A DNA stretch of 32,578 bases, taken from Sulfurimonas sp. GTDB lineage: Bacteria > Campylobacterota > Campylobacteria > Campylobacterales > Sulfurimonadaceae. Positions 28,555 to 32,578 of the stretch are shown one piece after another. The notes below the pieces were generated by a model. The model saw nothing but the letters and a program-made list of their open reading frames with translations, was not told where the DNA came from and did not search any database. The position numbers were made by a program, and so were the translations under genes. The number at the start of each line of letters is the position of its first letter. Positions within the stretch are counted from its first letter, which is position 1. The stretch lies in the NCBI GenBank assembly GCA_002899765.1, contig PPDH01000024.1, positions 1 through 32,578 on the forward strand, written 5' to 3'.

Positions 28555-30144
28555 TTATTGAGAACTATGATTTGAATAAACCCTAAAATCTAAAAAATCA
28601 AATATGGAGTTTTTTTTGGCTATGTCAGTGAAAAACTTCTCATTAAAGTAGTTGTTCTCGAGCATATCTACAAGCTTGAAAAAGTTATATATATGCTCTT
28701 TTGTTCTGGCTGTGCTGTACTCTGCTGCCGTTTGCGTACTCATCAAAAAAGCCCAGTCGCTGCTTTGGGCAAGAAGCAGTTCTCTCGTCATTTGATTTAA
28801 AACTTTAGTTTGATGTTCGTTTGCGTTATAGTATTTGTCTGCATAGTAGCACATAGTATCAGCCATCTCATGAAGGTGTCTGTATATCCAGTCGTTTGAG
28901 TGATTCAGCCAAACATCAAAGTAGCCTTTATCTCCCCAAGATGAGGGGTGCGGAACCGCTTCTTGATTTTGCGGGTACATGTTTAGGTATTGCAGCGGAG
29001 TGATTGATTTTATGACTTTATGTTTTGAGATCTCTTTAAACATGTTGTATAAAAATTCAGGACCTTCAAACCACCAATGCCCAAAAAGTTCTGCATCGTA
29101 TGGAGATACTACAACGGGAAGCCTATCCATCATGGAGCAGACTTTGTTTATCTGTACCTCTGTGTTAAAGTGAAAATTCTGCGCATGTTCTATGGTTTTT
29201 TGTAGTGCGGCAGATGGGTCGTAAATCTCTTTGTAGTCGCTTTTCCCGGTAATTTTATAATATTTAAAACCTGTAAATATTCTTATGCCGTCGGGATTTA
29301 TATAATCTTTTATATACTCAAAATCAAGGTCATATCCGATATCACGGTAAAAATCACGATAAGAAAAGTCACCGGGATAACCCTCTTTTGAGCTCCAAAT
29401 TTGTTTGGATGATTTATGCTCTCTTGCAAATACCGCTACTTTGTTTGGTGTTACTATCGGCGCATATACACCGTTTTTCGGGGTTGGAGTCGCATAAAGC
29501 AAGCCATGAGCATCTAAAATAAAAAATTCAATCCCGTAACTCTTTAGTATTGCATCAAGTGAGTCATAATAGGCACACTCGGGAAGCCAGATGCCTTTTG
29601 GAGCTTTGTTGAAATGTTTTTTATGAGACTCTACGGCAACTTTTATCTGCGCTCTTACTGCTTGTTCATTTACCGATAACAGCGGTAAAAAACCGTGTGT
29701 CGCACCGCAAGTGATAATCTCTAAGACATTTTTGTCGTAAAAGTACCTGTAGCCGTTTAAAATCTTTCTGTCTAAAAAGCCTTCAAAAAACTCTTTAGTA
29801 CGGGTAAAAAAATCCAGATAAAATTTTGCGACATTATAGCTGTCGCTGTTTTTGGTTCTTATAAGCTCTTTTTCTCCCAGTTCTATAAGGTTTTTCAAAT
29901 AATTTTCATACTTTTGCATAAGATGTTCGTCATCAAGCATCTCCGCCAAAGGCGGAGTTACTGAGACGGTTAGGGCAAACTCTATCTCTTCTTCTTCAAG
30001 TTTTTTCAGTCTTTGCAAAAGCGGTATGTAGCACTCGGTAATAGCTTCAAACAACCAGCGCTCTTCTAGGAAATTTTCATGTTGTGGGTGTTTTACAAAC
30101 GGCAAGTGAGAGTGAAGGATTGGTATCCAGTATCCTTTTATCAT
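28555..30144 (-). CDS. GH57 1,4-alpha-glucan branching enzyme
   Basis: 529 aa. The GH57 family signatures are clear: ILHSHLPFVKHP at the N-terminus (H11, H13), GATHGFLPLL (148-155), KGIWLPECAYYDS with the probable nucleophile E189, and VVSPYDAELFGHWWFEGPEFL with the probable acid/base D350. Length and C-terminal helical region match the Thermus/Thermococcus GH57 branching enzymes, which make alpha-1,6 branches in glycogen. The start is supported by GGGAGG seven bases upstream, inside the end of the DUF4912 gene that directly abuts it. It is the last gene of a minus-strand alpha-glucan operon. Amylopullulanase-type GH57 activity is less likely given the WLPECAY motif. Confidence 0.9.
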   Translation of the reverse strand: MIKGYWIPILHSHLPFVKHPQHENFLEERWLFEAITECYIPLLQRLKKLEEEEIEFALTVSVTPPLAEMLDDEHLMQKYENYLKNLIELGEKELIRTKNSDSYNVAKFYLDFFTRTKEFFEGFLDRKILNGYRYFYDKNVLEIITCGATHGFLPLLSVNEQAVRAQIKVAVESHKKHFNKAPKGIWLPECAYYDSLDAILKSYGIEFFILDAHGLLYATPTPKNGVYAPIVTPNKVAVFAREHKSSKQIWSSKEGYPGDFSYRDFYRDIGYDLDFEYIKDYINPDGIRIFTGFKYYKITGKSDYKEIYDPSAALQKTIEHAQNFHFNTEVQINKVCSMMDRLPVVVSPYDAELFGHWWFEGPEFLYNMFKEISKHKVIKSITPLQYLNMYPQNQEAVPHPSSWGDKGYFDVWLNHSNDWIYRHLHEMADTMCYYADKYYNANEHQTKVLNQMTRELLLAQSSDWAFLMSTQTAAEYSTARTKEHIYNFFKLVDMLENNYFNEKFFTDIAKKNSIFDFLDFRVYSNHSSQ

Positions 30145-30639
30145 CTATTTGCCTCCCAGTAGAGTTGAAGTGTAGATTAAATCATCGCGCATGCTCTTTG
30201 GAGTGTTTTGTTGTGCGCCTATAATATTTGAGCTTGAGATATATTCAAGCTTGTTGCAGAGGTTTAAAAAGAGTTTTACATGTAAGGATTTGTGTCCTGA
30301 TTTGTGTCCTGATTTGTGATTTATGTAGTAATTGCCTATAGTAAGAGAGGAGCTAAACTCTCCAATCTCATGATTTGCTGCGTCAAGAAGTTTAAAAGAG
30401 AGTTGTACATTTTTTGGGTCGATACCGAATTTCTCAAGTGTTTTGTCCGTAATCTCCCAGTATACAAAGGAGCTGTTTGGATTTATAGGGAGTAGTACAA
30501 GTTTGTCTTTATTGTACTTTTGAGGAATCGGATGAGATATTGGACTCTCTTTTATAATTTTAAAATTTTTAATATTTTCGCCGGAGCTTTTGCAAATATG
30601 AGACAAACTTTGTGCAATCAAATCATCCGTAAAATTCAT
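30145..30639 (-). CDS. DUF4912 domain protein in the glycogen operon
   Basis: A 164-aa soluble protein. KDKLVLLPINPNSSFVYWEIT (about 45-65) is the DUF4912 signature, followed by a beta-rich region like a carbohydrate-binding or Ig-like module. DUF4912 proteins are often encoded beside GH57 branching enzymes and glycogen genes; their function is not established. A histidine-rich HKSGHKSGHKS stretch (about 108-118) comes from a 12-nt tandem repeat and is probably a variable surface loop. It follows the phosphorylase gene by 11 nt and directly abuts the GH57 gene. A role in binding glycogen or the branching enzyme is inferred from context only. Confidence 0.8.
   Translation of the reverse strand: MNFTDDLIAQSLSHICKSSGENIKNFKIIKESPISHPIPQKYNKDKLVLLPINPNSSFVYWEITDKTLEKFGIDPKNVQLSFKLLDAANHEIGEFSSSLTIGNYYINHKSGHKSGHKSLHVKLFLNLCNKLEYISSSNIIGAQQNTPKSMRDDLIYTSTLLGGK
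30287..30318 (-). repeat. 12-nt in-frame tandem repeat in the DUF4912 gene
   Basis: The unit GATTTGTGTCCT (plus strand) occurs about 2.7 times without mismatch and encodes repeated HKSG. Perfect identity suggests recent replication slippage that keeps the frame. Confidence 0.85.
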
Positions 30640-30650
30640 TCTCGGTTCCT

Positions 30651-32300
30651 TTAACTATCTTTATCATACATGTTAGCGTAATACTCATGTGCCATTCTGT
30701 CTGAATCAAAGGCATTAATGGTATCGAGCATAGAATTTTTCATAATGTTCACCCATTTTTTGCTATTTTCATAGTAGAGCGGAATAATCTCAGTGGATAA
30801 AATATTCATGAGGTTTGCATTATCTATAGAGTCCTGTTCCTCAATGGGCAATGTTGGGTCTGTTGCTGTGATTGTGAAGCAGTTGATGCCATGTTTTTCA
30901 AATTCAGGGTGCCATCCATCAAGCGTGGAGAGATTTACGGCACCGTTCATAGCAGCACTCATGCCGCTGGTTCCGCTTGCTTCTTTTGTAATTCTCGGGG
31001 TGTTTAACCAGATATCTGCTCCTTTTTTAAGCATCATTGATAAACTGAGTTCATATCCGACCAAAACAGCTACATTTTTTAGGTTGTTGCTTATGTAGTT
31101 TATTTCGTTAAAGATGTTTATGGCACCGTTGTCAAATGGATATGGTTTTCCTGCCCAGATAATTTGAACAGGCATCTCTTGATTTTCAACAAGTTCTAAA
31201 AACTTTTTCAAATCATATTTTAAGAGCCCCGGCCGCTTGTATTCTGCAAATCTTCTTGCCCAGACAATAGTTAAAATATTTGGGTCAAACATCTTGCCTG
31301 TTTGATTTGCCACTTCGTCAAAAAGTACTCTCTTTAGATGTTTTTTTCTGGCTTCAACCTCATAATCCTCATGTTCGTCAAGTGCCCTTAGAACTCCTTT
31401 ATCAGCCCAGTATCTTCTATTTTGAGCGTTTGTTATATGTATAATCTCAGATCTGTTTTGAACATGTGACCACATTTTGTTTGCTACTTTTGCATGAAGA
31501 AGTGAGACTCCGTTTGAGATTTTTGCGGCTTTTAGAGCACCGATTGTCAGATTGAAGATATCGCCTTTATTTCCCATAAATTGTTGGATTTAATCTATGG
31601 ATAACCCCGCAAAAAATCCCATTTTATGAAGCAGTGCCGTACTATGCTCTTCATTTCCTGCAGCTTCTGGGGTATGTGTCGTAAAAACTATTTTTTGCTG
31701 CAGTGCATCAAATGTTTTGCATTTTTTATATAACTCAAATACTAAAGGAAGTGCATGCCCCTCGTTAATATGATGGATTTTCGGCTTTATATGCAGTGCC
31801 TCAAGCACTTTGGCTCCTCCGATACCAAGAACAATCTCTTGCGCTATTATTGTCTCTTCATCTGCATCATATAGTTTATGGGTTATTGTTTTGCTCAAGT
31901 AGTCGTTATCTTCTATGTCAGTTGAGATAAGTATTATAGGAGCGGTGTTAAATATCTCGCTCTGTAGTAAAAAAGGCTTTACTTTAAGCGTTTTGGAGTT
32001 TATAACCACATCAACGCATAACTCTAAATCTTTAAGAAAGTAGTATTTTTTCCTTCTAAATTCTACTTTTAGGTTTCTGTCTTTATCTCTTGTCTGGTCA
32101 TAGTATCCATAGCTCCAGAGTATTCCGACACCTATCATGTTCTGCCCTAAATCATAAGCGCTTCTCATGTGCGAACCGGCTAAAAATCCAAGTCCTCCGC
32201 CGTAAAGTTTAAGTGCTTGATGTATAGCAAACTCCATTGAAAAGTATGCTACGCTTGTAGCGTATTTTTGAGTTATGTTGTAGGGTATAAAATTTGACAT
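30651..32300 (-). pseudogene. glgP: Alpha-glucan (glycogen) phosphorylase, GT35 short form, in-frame TAA
   Basis: Phosphorolysis of glycogen to glucose-1-phosphate. The N-terminal part (32300 down to 31590) has VAYFSMEFAIHQALKLYGGGLGFLAGSH in pieces typical of the TIGR02094-type phosphorylases, IHHINEGHALPL and VFTTHTPEAAGNEEH. A TAA at 31590-31592 follows GLSID; the same frame resumes with IQQFMGNKGDIFN and continues through WARRFAEYKRPGLL and KEASGTSGMSAAMNGAVNLS. A GAA to TAA change would explain the stop. Total length (about 549) is normal. At the position where related phosphorylases have the PLP-binding Lys (SGMK) there is Ser448 (AGT, 30957-30959), so catalysis may be altered; this may be a subfamily trait. 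AAAGGTTAGAG precedes the ATG, 2 nt after the glucokinase stop. Confidence 0.82.
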
Positions 32301-32302
32301 CT

Positions 32303-32578
32303 CTAACCTTTTGATACTATTTTCAGACCTTCTATACTAGCATTGTCAATATCTGAAACAGACATTTTTAATTCACTCCTGATTGTTTTAAAAGAGCTGT
32401 TATTGTACTCCTCTTTTAGAAAATCCAAAATAAACGGATTGTTTCTTACAACGCCGCCGCCTAAAATAAACAGATTAGGGAGCCGCTTGCAAATTCCACC
32501 ATCATAAACTAGTGAATTTGTAAACCTACTAAACTTATCAAGCAGATCTTTTAAACTTTTAATCATTTTACCGCTTTA
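32303..32578 (-). pseudogene. glk: C-terminal fragment of glucokinase (upstream part outside window)
   Basis: The visible ORF (ATG at 32566) encodes 87 aa containing LPNLFILGGGVVRNNPFIL, matching the late GGV-(V/I)-x-(K/R)-N segment of bacterial glucokinases, and ends IEGLKIVSKG. A glucokinase needs about 320 residues, so this is only the C-terminal quarter. A TAA in the same frame occupies 32576-32578 at the edge, so either the gene has an internal stop like its neighbours or the ORF start is an internal methionine after decay. Glucokinase next to a phosphorylase fits glucose salvage from glycogen. Family identification is moderate because the ATP- and sugar-binding N-terminal half is not visible. 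Confidence 0.55.

Noticed and set aside
1-32578. Genome-wide reassignment of a stop codon to Glu or another residue
   Set aside because: TAA, TAG and TGA all end intact genes here (dnaJ TAA, the RND gene TAG, recR TGA), and the interruptions use all three codons, so no single reassignment explains them.
1-32578. CRISPR array, insertion sequence or rRNA
   Set aside because: No regularly spaced repeats, transposase ORFs with terminal repeats, or rRNA-like segments were seen.

Overview
The window looks like a chromosomal segment of a Campylobacterota (epsilonproteobacterial) chemolithotroph, most likely Sulfurimonas or a close relative. This rests on the low GC content, the MlaA-MlaC-RND gene set, the clade II N2O reductase with a C-terminal haem domain, the cytoplasmic group 2-type [NiFe] hydrogenase fused to a flavoprotein, and the compact GH57/phosphorylase glycogen genes. 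The assignment comes from recognising protein families, not from a database search.

Layout. (1) 1-7374: a truncated PpiD-like periplasmic chaperone (minus); a small unknown gene followed by bioA (plus); then a class II aldolase-like protein, a NIT-PAS-PAS-HD-GYP c-di-GMP phosphodiesterase and dnaJ (all minus). (2) 7451-13002: a tight plus-strand cluster of mltA, recR, mlaA, mlaC and a large RND exporter, joining cell-wall remodelling and outer-membrane lipid transport. (3) 13070-15741: a membrane GH17-GT2 beta-glucan synthase of the NdvB type. (4) 15742-20218: an accessory island with a 31-residue leader ORF coupled to a roughly 1360-codon surface protein (DUF4347, nidogen-like, cadherin-like repeats, RTX nonapeptides, DUF4214). 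(5) 20427-28549: respiratory genes. These are a flavoprotein-[2Fe-2S]-hydrogenase small subunit fusion, the hydrogenase large subunit, a membrane protein with a cytochrome c domain, and nosZ. (6) 28555-32578 (minus): alpha-glucan metabolism, with a glucokinase fragment, an alpha-glucan phosphorylase, a DUF4912 protein and a GH57 branching enzyme.

The most unusual property is how many otherwise well-preserved genes are broken. bioA, the GH17-GT2 gene, the surface protein, nosZ and the phosphorylase each carry one in-frame stop with homologous sequence continuing in the same frame. A glucokinase fragment at the right edge also begins just after a stop, and the GH17-GT2 gene has an additional 1-nt frameshift. 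For bioA the lost residue is almost certainly Glu (GAA to TAA), and the other stops can all be explained by a G-to-T change. Since TAA, TAG and TGA all end intact genes nearby, general recoding is unlikely. Sequence damage or error, a mutator history, or recent pseudogenisation are better explanations.

Other points of interest are the hydrogenase fusion with Asn at a cysteine position of the proximal cluster, nosZ with no nosD/F/Y/L genes next to it, a phosphorylase with Ser where the PLP lysine is expected, a class II aldolase-fold protein without the metal histidines, and a leader peptide that resembles the start of the DUF4347 domain encoded just after it.
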